From Ruminococcus sp. (GTDB lineage: Bacteria; Bacillota; Clostridia; Lachnospirales; Lachnospiraceae): a DNA stretch of 52,499 bases. The first letter of the stretch is position 1. Each line of letters starts with the position of its first letter. Both the position numbers and the translations under genes were made by a program. The stretch covers positions 1 through 52,499 of the forward strand of contig JACERV010000034.1 in NCBI GenBank assembly GCA_013911065.1. Reading direction: 5' to 3'. Shown in pieces: positions 1 through 7,337 of the stretch. Below the pieces are notes generated by a model. That model saw only the letters and a list, made by a program, of their open reading frames with translations, was not told the origin of the DNA and made no database searches.

Positions 1-74
1 AGGTAGATAGGGCGGAGGTGGAAGTGCAGCAATGCATGGAGCTGACCGTTACTAATAGGTCGAGGGCATAACCA
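1..74 (+). rRNA. 23S ribosomal RNA, 3' end only
   Basis: The first bases carry the conserved 3' end of bacterial 23S rRNA: the GAGCTGACC block, then TACTAATAGGTCGAGGGC and a short closing strand of helix 1. The gene runs in from before the window, so only about 74 nt are seen. The exact 3' end is estimated by analogy with other 23S genes. No 5S rRNA follows before the terminator at 153-177, so the 5S gene of this operon must lie elsewhere, probably upstream of the 16S gene or at another locus. Confidence 0.93.
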
Positions 75-152
75 GGCAGGGCAATAGGAGAGAAGGATGA
101 TTCTTTGTATGCAGTTTTGAAGGTACATTCAGATAGGAAGAATGAGAGTAGA

Positions 153-177
153 CGATACCGGAAGGTATCGTTTTTTA
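153..177 (+). terminator. rrn operon intrinsic terminator
   Basis: A perfect 7-bp stem, CGATACC (153-159) with GGTATCG (164-170), has a GGAA tetraloop and is followed by six T residues. It lies about 80 nt after the 23S end with no gene between, so it most likely ends the rRNA transcript. Confidence 0.85.
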
Positions 178-221
178 TTTTGAGAATATTCTGAAAATGG
201 AGAGCAAAAGGGTCAGTCCCC
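177..221 (+). repeat. Dispersed repeat, copy 1
   Basis: About 44 bases starting ATTTTGAGAATATTCTGAAA and running into AGGGTCAGTCCC match bases 27865-27908 with one mismatch. Copy 1 sits directly after the T-run of the rrn terminator. Only the left part of the element is clear here; the palindromic right half present in copy 2 is degraded to an A/T-rich tail. Confidence 0.7.
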
Positions 222-361
222 TTTTAAAAATTTCCCTTTAAAAAACTGTGATTAGTTTCCATATTTCGCCTTTTTTTATTAAGTTAAGATGATATAATGG
301 TCATGGTGTTTTGTCCAAATATAATAAAGTGGGTCTTAAAAATCTTATGAGGAGGAATTTT

Positions 362-1021
362 ATGAGCAGAAAAAGAGGAGTGTCAGCTATTTTGCTGATA
401 GTGATGGTACTTACGTTGCTTGGAGGATGTGGGAGGACCTTTGATGCAAGTGGCTATACAAAGGCTGTGTTGGATGTTTCTTATAAGAATGAGATAGAAG
501 AATATATCCAGCTAACTGGAGAATCTAAAGAAGAAGCAGAGAAAATTTTTACAAAGAATATGGATGTTACTATGGAGGCCTTTCAATCGATGAGTTTTCC
601 TGAGAATTTGGAAAGTCAATTCAGGGAGTTGTTTGAGATATTGGCCAAAAACGTAAAGTATACAGTGGGCGAGGCTGTAGAGGATAAGGACGGTAATTTT
701 ACAGTTGACGTGTCCATTGAACCGATTACGATTTTTAATGATACATATGAAGAGTTTCAGAAGCAGGCTCAGGAATACGCCACAAAGGTAGCAAATGATG
801 TGATGAATGGTGCCGAGGTGCCTTCTGATGAGGATATGCAGAATAATGTATATGAAATTTATTATAATATCCTGAAAAGTACAGTAGATCAAGGCATTAA
901 ATATGGTGAAGCCGAGATCGTTACAGTACATGTAAATAAAGGCGATGGAAATATCTATGAAATTCTCAAAGAGGATATGGTGACACTGGACGAAAAAATG
1001 ATATCTCAGGATGTTCTTTAG
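362..1021 (+). CDS. Putative lipoprotein (DUF5105-like)
   Basis: This 219-aa protein starts with a lysine/arginine-rich n-region, a hydrophobic stretch and the lipobox LGGC, so it should be a lipoprotein anchored outside the cell membrane. The mature part is acidic and mostly helical, starting FDASGYTKAVLD, a pattern I associate with DUF5105-type Firmicutes lipoproteins. That family name is from memory and its function is unknown. An in-frame TTG lies 51 nt upstream at 311, but GAGGAGG at 349-355 is ideally placed for the ATG at 362, and this start puts the signal peptide at the very N-terminus. It appears monocistronic, and the next gene is on the opposite strand. Confidence 0.8.
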   Translation: MSRKRGVSAILLIVMVLTLLGGCGRTFDASGYTKAVLDVSYKNEIEEYIQLTGESKEEAEKIFTKNMDVTMEAFQSMSFPENLESQFRELFEILAKNVKYTVGEAVEDKDGNFTVDVSIEPITIFNDTYEEFQKQAQEYATKVANDVMNGAEVPSDEDMQNNVYEIYYNILKSTVDQGIKYGEAEIVTVHVNKGDGNIYEILKEDMVTLDEKMISQDVL

Positions 1022-1050
1022 CAGGCAGACATTTAGAGAATCAATTGAAA

Positions 1051-1074
1051 AATAGAAGGCATAAGCCTTCTATT
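1051..1074 (-). terminator. Intrinsic terminator, minus strand (overlaps gene end)
   Basis: A perfect 10-bp stem, AATAGAAGGC (1051-1060) with GCCTTCTATT (1065-1074), has loop ATAA. Read on the minus strand it is followed by a run of T. It overlaps the stop codon of the 54-aa gene at 1070-1234 and may also slow plus-strand transcripts from the lipoprotein gene. Confidence 0.65.
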
Positions 1075-1234
1075 CACCGCCAGGTCCGTCTCTCCGTGGG
1101 CGTTTGTCAGGTGAGGGATCTGTAGATTCTCCAGAAGTTAGATTGCCGTCATAAGCGTCTTTACTTTGAGAATAGTCCTTTAAACTATTTAAAGCTTTTT
1201 CCTTGGTAGAAGAAGATGTTGTTTTTTTAGCCAT
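1070..1234 (-). CDS. Small hydrophilic protein, 54 aa, unknown function
   Basis: A minus-strand reading frame encodes a 54-aa protein beginning MAKKTTSSSTKEKALNSL and ending with a basic/proline/glycine tail (DKRPRRDGPGGE). AAAGGAG lies 9 nt before the ATG at 1234; a second in-frame ATG at 1240 is too close to that site. A terminator hairpin overlaps its stop codon. A good ribosome binding site, clean stop and own terminator make it a likely real gene, though it is shorter than usual ORF cut-offs. It has no membrane segment or signal peptide, is likely disordered, and matches no family I recognise. Confidence 0.6.
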   Translation of the reverse strand: MAKKTTSSSTKEKALNSLKDYSQSKDAYDGNLTSGESTDPSPDKRPRRDGPGGE

Positions 1235-1301
1235 GTGCATACACTCCTTTCAGGTTTAGTGTCTGCAGCAATGGATAAAATATACATTGGAACACGAAAT
1301 A

Positions 1302-1330
1302 TTGACAGTGGCTAATAACTCATGTATTTT
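1302..1330 (+). promoter_or_regulatory. Sigma-A-type promoter of the GNAT gene
   Basis: TTGACA at 1302-1307, a 17-bp spacer and TATTTT at 1325-1330 resemble a housekeeping promoter. It lies about 60 nt before the acetyltransferase start at 1390. Confidence 0.6.
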
Positions 1331-1389
1331 GTATATAAAAGATTGAAACTTGTTTGATAAATGAATTGCAAGTCACAGGAGGGATAAAC

Positions 1390-1893
1390 ATGCTGTATTT
1401 AAAAGAAGCCAATGTACAAGATGTGGAAGAGGAGTACGCTTTTATAAAAGATCTGCCTGCAGATGAAAATGGTTTTACAAATAATGATTGTGGGATAGAA
1501 AAAGCGGAATTTCTAAATACAGTTTTGCCCCGTATGATAAATCATTCAAAGGGGATTGATTTGCCGGATGGATTTGTGCCCGGATCTGAATTCTTCTTAT
1601 GGGAAGATGACACTATTGTTGGTTTGTTTAGGATAAGACATTATTTAAATGAGTTTTTGCGAAATAATGCCGGTCATATTGGATACGGAATCAAGAAGGA
1701 ACATCGAGGCAGAGGACTGGCAACGAAAGGCTTGGCTCTTGCAATAGAAAAGGCCAAGGAAATCATCAGAGAGGATGAAATTTACATGTCTGTAAACTGT
1801 GATAACCTTGCATCTTTAGAAGTACAGAAAAAGAATGGTGCATATATCCATCATTCTGATAATGAAAAGCACTATACACGAATTAAAATATAA
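1390..1893 (+). CDS. GNAT family N-acetyltransferase
   Basis: This 167-aa protein has the GNAT fold signature: GHIGYGIKKEHRGRGLATKG around residues 93-112 contains the R-G-x-G-L-A loop that binds the acetyl-CoA pyrophosphate, and the later VNCDNLASLEVQKKNGA block is the usual C-terminal helix. It should acetylate a small molecule or protein amine in the cytoplasm; the substrate cannot be read from sequence. A TTG-started frame extends upstream to 1354, but AGGAGG at 1378-1383 supports ATG 1390. It has its own promoter and no operon partner. Confidence 0.85.
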   Translation: MLYLKEANVQDVEEEYAFIKDLPADENGFTNNDCGIEKAEFLNTVLPRMINHSKGIDLPDGFVPGSEFFLWEDDTIVGLFRIRHYLNEFLRNNAGHIGYGIKKEHRGRGLATKGLALAIEKAKEIIREDEIYMSVNCDNLASLEVQKKNGAYIHHSDNEKHYTRIKI

Positions 1894-1969
1894 AATGCAA
1901 ATATGATATCTACATCTTTTCTATGTATAAAAGTTCTATTCTGCTGCATACTATGCCTGAGGTGATGAT

Positions 1970-2116
1970 ATGGATAAAAAGCAGAACGAACAGCAAAACA
2001 GGCAGAAGAACCTGGACAAATACAACAGTGTTACGGAGAAGGTAAAGCCGGAAAATCAGAACCAGGGACACAATGTCAAAAAAGAAGCAGTGGACGTAAA
2101 AATAAGACAGGTTTAA
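1970..2116 (+). CDS. Small hydrophilic protein, 48 aa, unknown function
   Basis: ATG at 1970 follows the Shine-Dalgarno-like AGGTGATGAT and opens a 48-aa frame rich in Gln, Asn and Lys (starts MDKKQNEQQNRQKNLDKY). An intrinsic terminator begins at its stop codon. It has no Cys, no membrane segment and no known motif. Composition resembles the small spore-associated or disordered proteins common in Clostridia, but that is only an impression. It could also be a chance frame; the aligned terminator and ribosome binding site argue otherwise. Confidence 0.5.
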   Translation: MDKKQNEQQNRQKNLDKYNSVTEKVKPENQNQGHNVKKEAVDVKIRQV

Positions 2117-2143
2117 GATATTCATTTATTTGGATATCTTTTT
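2115..2143 (+). terminator. Intrinsic terminator after the 48-aa gene
   Basis: AAGATAT (2115-2121) pairs with ATATCTT (2134-2140) and the right arm runs into a TTTTT tract. It starts inside the stop codon of the small gene. Confidence 0.6.
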
Positions 2144-2162
2144 CTGCGTAATAAAAAGGAAC

Positions 2163-2238
2163 AGCCCGGAATCTGGTGAGGACTCCGGGCTTTGTGGTGG
2201 GAAAGGAACTAATAAATGGTGAGGAGAATTAGTTCCTT
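2163..2238. other. Two strong hairpins in intergenic DNA
   Basis: AGCCCGGA pairs with TCCGGGCT (2163-2191), and AAGGAACTAAT pairs with ATTAGTTCCTT (2203-2238). Neither is followed by a convincing T-run on either strand. They lie between the 48-aa gene and the convergent tspO gene and may block read-through or be relics of a palindromic repeat. Confidence 0.45.
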
Positions 2239-2290
2239 CTATAAAGTAAACAATCATGTAAAGAAAAACTTACGCAGAATTTTACATAAA

Positions 2291-2755
2291 TTAATTTCTT
2301 AAATAAATTATGAAATTTAGATAGGCAGCAAACATACACCATAAAAGATATGGAATTTGTAAGTAAGCTGCAATAGGGCTTATTTTATAAAATTGTTTGA
2401 TCATTATAATTATTAGAATAATTAATACTATTAACCATAAAAAGGCAAATAAATATTGAGAAAAGCCAAAGAAAATAATGCTCCAGCAAAAATTAAAAAA
2501 TAGTTGGAGTACATATATTTTTAAAGCATTTCGTGTATTTGGATTGTTTGAAGAATAAACTATGTAAGATGAAACTCCCATTAAAATATAAAGTATCGTC
2601 CAAACGATAGGAAAAATAAAGGCGGGCGGACTTAATTCTGGTTTGTTTAATGAAGAATACATTGACATATTCCCACTGATAAGTGCGGAGAAGGAACCAA
2701 TAGCCAATGGAATGAGAATTGAGATTATAAGGGCGCTTCTATTTTGTGGTTTCAT
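2291..2755 (-). CDS. tspO: TspO/MBR family membrane protein
   Basis: A 154-aa, five-helix membrane protein matching the TspO/MBR (translocator/peripheral benzodiazepine receptor-like) family in length and motifs. The conserved loop LNKPELSPPAFIFPIVWT, the NFCWSIIFFG motif in helix 3 and PYLLWCMFAAYLNF in helix 5 are visible. Family members bind porphyrins and related ligands in the cytoplasmic membrane, and bacterial homologues are linked to tetrapyrrole and stress control; the role here is not known. It stands alone. AAGGATC lies about 9 nt before the ATG. Confidence 0.93.
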   Translation of the reverse strand: MKPQNRSALIISILIPLAIGSFSALISGNMSMYSSLNKPELSPPAFIFPIVWTILYILMGVSSYIVYSSNNPNTRNALKIYVLQLFFNFCWSIIFFGFSQYLFAFLWLIVLIILIIIMIKQFYKISPIAAYLQIPYLLWCMFAAYLNFIIYLRN

Positions 2756-2926
2756 ATGGTTAGGATCCTTAGAGGTATCTGTAAAGAATATGCAACCACA
2801 GTCATGAGTATGTGTGTGATAAACAGAATGAAATTAAAAAACTGCAATATAGCAGGACTTAAGTAGACATTAAAAGCAGAGAAGTAGTATAGAATTGGTT
2901 AATTGTTGAAATCCTCAAAAAACGAA

Positions 2927-2968
2927 AAATGTCTAAAATCCTTGTAAATATTAGGATTCCAGACATTT
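2927..2968 (-). terminator. Intrinsic terminator of the VOC gene (minus strand)
   Basis: AAATGTCTAAAATCCT (2927-2942) pairs with AGGATTCCAGACATTT (2953-2968), 14 of 16 positions. Read on the minus strand it is followed by TTTTT-CG-TTTTTT, a good terminator 28 nt after the VOC stop codon. Confidence 0.75.
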
Positions 2969-2995
2969 ATCACTAGTCTTAAAAGCAGGGGATGA

Positions 2996-3403
2996 TTATT
3001 CCTTCATCAAAGTAAACATCCAGTTTACACCAAATTTATCTTTCAAGCTGCCATGGAGAACGGCAAAGAAAGATGGAGCGAGTTCCATGTATATATGGCC
3101 ATTCTCTTTTAAAATATCCCACGCTTTTTTAACTTTATCTGCATCCGCTGTAGTGAAAGATACATACATATTACTGCCCATTTCAATGCCGCCCGAAGCG
3201 TCGGCACACTGTAATTCCATGTTATCAATAGCAATTCGGGCATGCAGAACCAATCCTTTATCTTCTTCCGAGATGGGAAATGCAGGATTTGGCGGCATAT
3301 CGCCATAGGTTTGTTTCTCAACGATTTCAGCGTCAAAGGCACGGGAATATATATCCAAAGCTTCTGCGCAATTACGATTATACATAAGATAATGTCCGAG
3401 CAT
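2996..3403 (-). CDS. VOC family protein, PhnB-like
   Basis: A 135-aa single-module vicinal-oxygen-chelate protein of the PhnB/3-demethylubiquinone-methyltransferase-like type. Typical marks are the N-terminal HYLMYNRNCAEALDIYSRAF (YxG/N-x-A-x-EAL-x-FY type), the GDMPPNP segment, the central ADASGG and the C-terminal DKFGVNWMF. Such proteins are often dimeric; most have no proven activity, and members of the wider fold include glyoxalases and bleomycin-binding proteins. AGGAGG sits 9 nt before the ATG. It has its own terminator and no operon partner. Confidence 0.85.
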   Translation of the reverse strand: MLGHYLMYNRNCAEALDIYSRAFDAEIVEKQTYGDMPPNPAFPISEEDKGLVLHARIAIDNMELQCADASGGIEMGSNMYVSFTTADADKVKKAWDILKENGHIYMELAPSFFAVLHGSLKDKFGVNWMFTLMKE

Positions 3404-3536
3404 TTGTTTTTCCTCCTAGAGTTTAGTTTAATAAAAGCATTCTACTTTACGGATAAATTATACCATGCTCTTTTAGCAAAATCATTATTTTCTGCCATCG
3501 AGGCATACTTCCTTGAATGAAAGAATATAGAGTGCT

Positions 3537-6221
3537 TTACTCATTTTTTTCAACTGCCTTCTCTTCTATAAATCTATCTTTACATACCCACCGGTCAAAA
3601 ACTGCCAGCACCCCGGGGAGCAAAAAGACGATCAGAAGAATGGACACTGCAGCCCCCTTTGAAATCGTATGGACAATCTGACCAATCGTCGGATCTTCAA
3701 AAGCATAACCGACAACTGCGGTTACCAAGACCATGATGAGACCGGAAGTCATAATCGTGTGAATAGAGTCGTTATAAGCCGATATTATTGCCTCTTTTTT
3801 ACTTTTTTTCGAGCGGTTTTCCCGGTAATAGCTGACATAGACAATTGCATAGTCGATTGTCGCACCCATCAAGATACTCTGGACGATTAGTAGTGCCAAA
3901 TAATTAATGTCCATGCCCTGAAGATTCATAATACATGTCGTGGCATAAACCGCTGTTTGAATCAACAAAATCAAAATAGCAGGTACCAAAACATTGAGGA
4001 AGGTAAGCAGTACCACCATGAAAATTACAAAGGCCGTTAAGAGAGTAATATTCTGTTGTTCCATGCCGAAGGTTTTCCCCATTTCAAAAGCCATTGGGGA
4101 ACTACCTATTAAGTAGTATTTACCACCCGTCACTCTGTCTAAGTCCTTCTCCAGATTATTAAAGAAGGCTGTTGTTCCCTTGGATTCTTCCGGTAGCTTA
4201 GTGTTAACAATCATTAGCGAGTGATTTTTACCCCGGATCTGACTCAGACTGTCTTGCACTTCATCTTGGGCTGCGTTTAAATCTTCTTTAATATCCCCAT
4301 CCATAAAATTTTCGTATTTCGGATTATTTGCCAAGTCATCAGCAGCAAAATCCAGCATCTCCGGAATGGTTAAGGTCCAGTCCAGATTCGCCTCATGCTT
4401 GCTATAGTAAAGCGTATATAGAAGTTCCATTCTGGATTCTGTCATCTCCACAGACATTCCGGAAAGTAATTCCGCCATTTCCTTAGCTGTATAGATTTTA
4501 TCCTGCATCACCCCACTTATAATCCCCTGAAGCATCTGCATCTGAGCCATACTTTCCTGTGTCATAGAGGCTGCGGCGGCCTGGTTCTGACCAAGCATCT
4601 GGGTAAAATCAAAAATGCTCAAGGAAGGAGCTCCGGTCATAGCAAAAAGCTGATTGATCATCGCTGGATCTACCCCAAACAGGCCGGCAAGTTCTTCGGC
4701 ACTTCGTTGCCTGCTAAGTTCTTCTTTACTGCTAAAAGGTTTTAGTAGTTTTAGCTGACTCTTACTTTCTTCGTCCAGCTCTTTCGAAAAAGTTTCATTA
4801 TTTGCGATGTCCTGGTCAACAAAGGTGAGGAAATCTCCTAATTTGATAGGACCGATTTCTCCGTTTTTGTAAAACTCATAGTAAATAAGCCCCAGCATAT
4901 CGCTATCAAGCTCGAAGTCTGTATCCTCACCGGCTGCTTTCATTTCTTCTATCATTTTCGTAGCCGTATACGCTTTCCCCAGAGTATTTCCATAAGCCAT
5001 TACACTATCAACATCTTTATTTTGTTCAATCTCAGGCACGAGTGCTTCAATCACTTTCTCATCTTTATTCTCATACAGAACAACGATGGCATTCGTCCGC
5101 GGAAATACATCATCAATCTCCGTATCAGGCGGCATGGTAAAGACAATGTTAGATCTTCCCTGTAATAAAAACATTGCAATGAAAAGCACACCCAGAGCTA
5201 CTGTAATGGGATAACGGAACTTATAGCTGAAGCGCCCCAATCTGCCCATGGGAATATGTAGAACTCTCTTCCCTGTTTTATGAATCGCTTTATCAAAAAG
5301 CAAAATCAAGGACGGCAGCACTGTCAATACACAAAGCAGGCTAATCAGCACACCTTTTGCCAAAACAACTCCCAGGTCCTGTCCTATTTTAAAACTCATG
5401 AATATCAAGGCCAACAGACCAACAATGGTGGTTACCGAACTGCTGGCAATTGAGGAAAAAGCACCAATAATTGCCTTTTTCATGGCGTCCGGGCGGTTTT
5501 CGTCTTTCCTTAGCTCCTGGCGATAACGGTTCATCAGGATTATCGAGTAATCCATTGACAGCACCAGCTGCAATAAGGCGCTGATGGAAAAGGTTATTTG
5601 GGACACCTGAGGCAAAATTACATTCGTCCCCATATTTATGATGATTGCCAATCCGATGGTTATTAGAAATAAAAATGGCTCTACCCAGGAATTACACATC
5701 AGAAACAGAATTATCATCATAATAACAAAAGCCAGCCCCATTATCCACAGCGGTACCTCCCCGCCATTGGTATCATCAACGCTATAGGTCATGCTATAGG
5801 TTCCGGTAAAATCATCTGCCACCGCTTTCTCTACGGCATTCATCTCGGCCGAACGATAGTCATAAGGGATGTTTAAAATGTAAAGTGTATAATCGCCCTT
5901 ATTGTATTCCTGATCATCTGCTTCGTAATTTACGCTGTCCACATATTTAATCTCTTCCAAGTCTGTTTTTAAAGTGGCTTTTTCTTTCTCCGGCACGTTT
6001 TTAAACATGATCCTAACTGTGTTTGCTACAGCCGTATCCGGAAACTCATCTTCCATAATTTTTACCCCTTTTCGCATCTGCGAGTCATTGGGCAAGAATT
6101 TGGTCATATCGGTCACGATATTAATCTTAGGTATTAATAAGCCGCTTATTATTGCCAGCAGTACCACAACTGCGAGAATAATATAACGTCCTTTCACTAA
6201 AAAATCAGCTAACTTTTTCAT
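3537..6221 (-). CDS. MMPL/RND family transporter
   Basis: An 894-aa membrane protein with the two-fold RND/MMPL layout: a TM helix near residues 12-30, a large outside loop, a block of five to six helices (about 160-330), a second outside loop rich in Gln/Met, and a second helix block (about 710-880). The sterol-sensing-like segments LLQLVLSMDYSIILMNRYRQE and LIVQSILMGATIDYAIVYVSYYRE each carry the Asp-Tyr pair expected in the proton relay. It probably exports lipids, lipoglycans or hydrophobic toxins. An upstream GTG at 6245 would add eight residues, but AAAGGAG (about 12 nt away) better serves the ATG at 6221. A divergent TetR gene adjoins it, as is common for drug- or lipid-responsive pumps. 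Confidence 0.9.
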   Translation of the reverse strand: MKKLADFLVKGRYIILAVVVLLAIISGLLIPKINIVTDMTKFLPNDSQMRKGVKIMEDEFPDTAVANTVRIMFKNVPEKEKATLKTDLEEIKYVDSVNYEADDQEYNKGDYTLYILNIPYDYRSAEMNAVEKAVADDFTGTYSMTYSVDDTNGGEVPLWIMGLAFVIMMIILFLMCNSWVEPFLFLITIGLAIIINMGTNVILPQVSQITFSISALLQLVLSMDYSIILMNRYRQELRKDENRPDAMKKAIIGAFSSIASSSVTTIVGLLALIFMSFKIGQDLGVVLAKGVLISLLCVLTVLPSLILLFDKAIHKTGKRVLHIPMGRLGRFSYKFRYPITVALGVLFIAMFLLQGRSNIVFTMPPDTEIDDVFPRTNAIVVLYENKDEKVIEALVPEIEQNKDVDSVMAYGNTLGKAYTATKMIEEMKAAGEDTDFELDSDMLGLIYYEFYKNGEIGPIKLGDFLTFVDQDIANNETFSKELDEESKSQLKLLKPFSSKEELSRQRSAEELAGLFGVDPAMINQLFAMTGAPSLSIFDFTQMLGQNQAAAASMTQESMAQMQMLQGIISGVMQDKIYTAKEMAELLSGMSVEMTESRMELLYTLYYSKHEANLDWTLTIPEMLDFAADDLANNPKYENFMDGDIKEDLNAAQDEVQDSLSQIRGKNHSLMIVNTKLPEESKGTTAFFNNLEKDLDRVTGGKYYLIGSSPMAFEMGKTFGMEQQNITLLTAFVIFMVVLLTFLNVLVPAILILLIQTAVYATTCIMNLQGMDINYLALLIVQSILMGATIDYAIVYVSYYRENRSKKSKKEAIISAYNDSIHTIMTSGLIMVLVTAVVGYAFEDPTIGQIVHTISKGAAVSILLIVFLLPGVLAVFDRWVCKDRFIEEKAVEKNE

Positions 6222-6273
6222 CGGTCTGCTTCTCTCCTTTATCACTTGACGATTTAGTCACTATCTCTTTATA

Positions 6274-6353
6274 ATATACATATGTTGTTTTTTCAACCAT
6301 CGAAATTTTCGTTATTGTTGAAAAGTATACATATTTCTTCAATATGTTGACTT
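6274..6353. promoter_or_regulatory. Intergenic control region between MMPL pump and TetR gene
   Basis: The 165-bp divergent gap holds an inverted repeat TTTTCAAC (6290-6297) / GTTGAAAA (6317-6324) flanked by ATACATATG- and GTATACATAT-like sequence. On the minus strand TTGAAA and TATAAA stand 17 bp apart towards the pump. The repeat is a plausible TetR operator controlling both genes, inferred from position and symmetry only. Confidence 0.45.
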
Positions 6354-6386
6354 ATTCATCGTTTTTTTATAATTAAGGAGCTTACT

Positions 6387-6929
6387 ATGAATCATAAAGA
6401 TAATCGCCGCGTCCAAATGACAAAACAATTGCTACGGGATAGCCTTTTAGAATTACTTAAGGAGGAAGATATCCATAAAATATCCATCCGACGCCTTTGT
6501 GAATTAGCAGATGTTAACCGGTCCACCTTTTACAAATACTACAGTTCTCAGTATGATCTTTTAAAAGATATGGAGGATCGGCTTCTGGAACAAATCCAAG
6601 GTCAATTAGGGGAGCAAAGCAAGCTTACTGATCATGAACGTCTGATAAACATTATTGATTTTTTGCGTACCCATCTGGATTTAAGTAAAATGCTGATTAA
6701 TACCAATGTTAATCCGGAATTCCCCAAGAGAGTTCTTTATCTTCCAATTATCCAGGAGAAGATCAATGAAAAATATACTTTGAATAATGGGGCTGAAAGT
6801 ACATATTTTATTGATTTTTTACTTTATGGGAGTTATCAGATTATCAGGCGCTGGGTCAATAACGGATGTCTGGAAAGCCCGAAAGAATTAGCTGAGATTA
6901 TAGACAGTATTTTTCAGAAAATCATCTAG
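6387..6929 (+). CDS. TetR/AcrR family transcriptional regulator
   Basis: A 180-aa protein with a TetR-type helix-turn-helix at residues 20-60: MTKQLLRDSLLELLKEEDIH, then ISIRRLCELADVNRSTFYKYY, where the recognition helix ends in the canonical FYKYY. The C-terminal ligand domain (about 80-180) resembles the TetR_C domains found in Firmicutes regulators with a short dimer domain. AAGGAG lies 6 nt before the ATG. It is transcribed away from the MMPL exporter, so it most likely represses that gene and itself until an effector, possibly the exported compound, binds. Confidence 0.88.
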   Translation: MNHKDNRRVQMTKQLLRDSLLELLKEEDIHKISIRRLCELADVNRSTFYKYYSSQYDLLKDMEDRLLEQIQGQLGEQSKLTDHERLINIIDFLRTHLDLSKMLINTNVNPEFPKRVLYLPIIQEKINEKYTLNNGAESTYFIDFLLYGSYQIIRRWVNNGCLESPKELAEIIDSIFQKII

Positions 6930-7071
6930 AGAGGAGCTGGCAATCAAAAACATGGTACCTGTGCAGAAACGTATATTGATACTTTTCCAACGGCTTAGTC
7001 TGGCCATCGAAAAGCAGTTTTCTGTCCCCCAAAAGTTTCATCTCCGGAATTTTTTGAGCATTTAAAAATAT

Positions 7072-7110
7072 ATGAGCCGTTGTCATTGAAAGACAACGGC
7101 TCATTGTTTT
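7072..7110. terminator. Bidirectional terminator after tRNA-Trp
   Basis: A perfect 13-bp stem, ATGAGCCGTTGTC (7072-7084) with GACAACGGCTCAT (7092-7104), is followed by T-runs in both directions: TGTTTTTTTA on the plus strand and ATATATTTTT on the minus strand. It ends the tRNA transcript and may end any read-through from the TetR gene. Confidence 0.85.
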
Positions 7111-7115
7111 TTTAG

Positions 7116-7186
7116 CAGGGGATGAGAGAATCGAACTCCCACCAAAGGTTTTGGAGACCCCTATCATACCATTTGACCAATCCCCT
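7116..7186 (-). tRNA. tRNA-Trp (anticodon CCA)
   Basis: On the minus strand 71 nt fold into a full cloverleaf: acceptor AGGGGAT/ATCCCCT, D stem GTCA/TGAT, anticodon stem GGGGT/ACCTT (with two G-T pairs) around loop CTCCAAA, a 4-nt variable region, and T stem GGGAG/CTCTC around TTCGATT. Anticodon CCA reads UGG, so it is tRNA-Trp. Discriminator G is followed by C and not by CCA, so the CCA end must be added after transcription. Confidence 0.95.
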
Positions 7187-7219
7187 GTATCGTGCGGCAT
7201 AATTGCCAGTCACTAGATT

Positions 7220-7248
7220 AGTATACTAAGAGATGCAGTATTTGTCAA
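7220..7248 (-). promoter_or_regulatory. Promoter of tRNA-Trp
   Basis: On the minus strand TTGACA (7243-7248), exactly 17 bp, then TATACT (7220-7225) form a near-consensus sigma-A promoter. Transcription would start near 7213, about 27 nt before the tRNA. Confidence 0.8.
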
Positions 7249-7337
7249 GAAAAAGCTTACGAATCTTGTAGGATTTTTGTTACAATCCAGCCATGCAGTT
7301 ATTCCTGATATTTATTTAGCGTTTGCTAAATTTACAG

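Noticed and set aside
75-152. 5S rRNA
   Set aside because: The region is too short and lacks 5S-conserved sequence; it is a spacer with a conserved post-23S element only.
512-931. Antisense frame of 139 codons under the lipoprotein gene
   Set aside because: Hydrophobic, Cys/Ile-rich composition with no ribosome binding site; shadow of the real gene.
6922-7200. Minus-strand reading frame of 92 codons
   Set aside because: It runs through the complete tRNA-Trp cloverleaf and a terminator, has no ribosome binding site and no family pattern.
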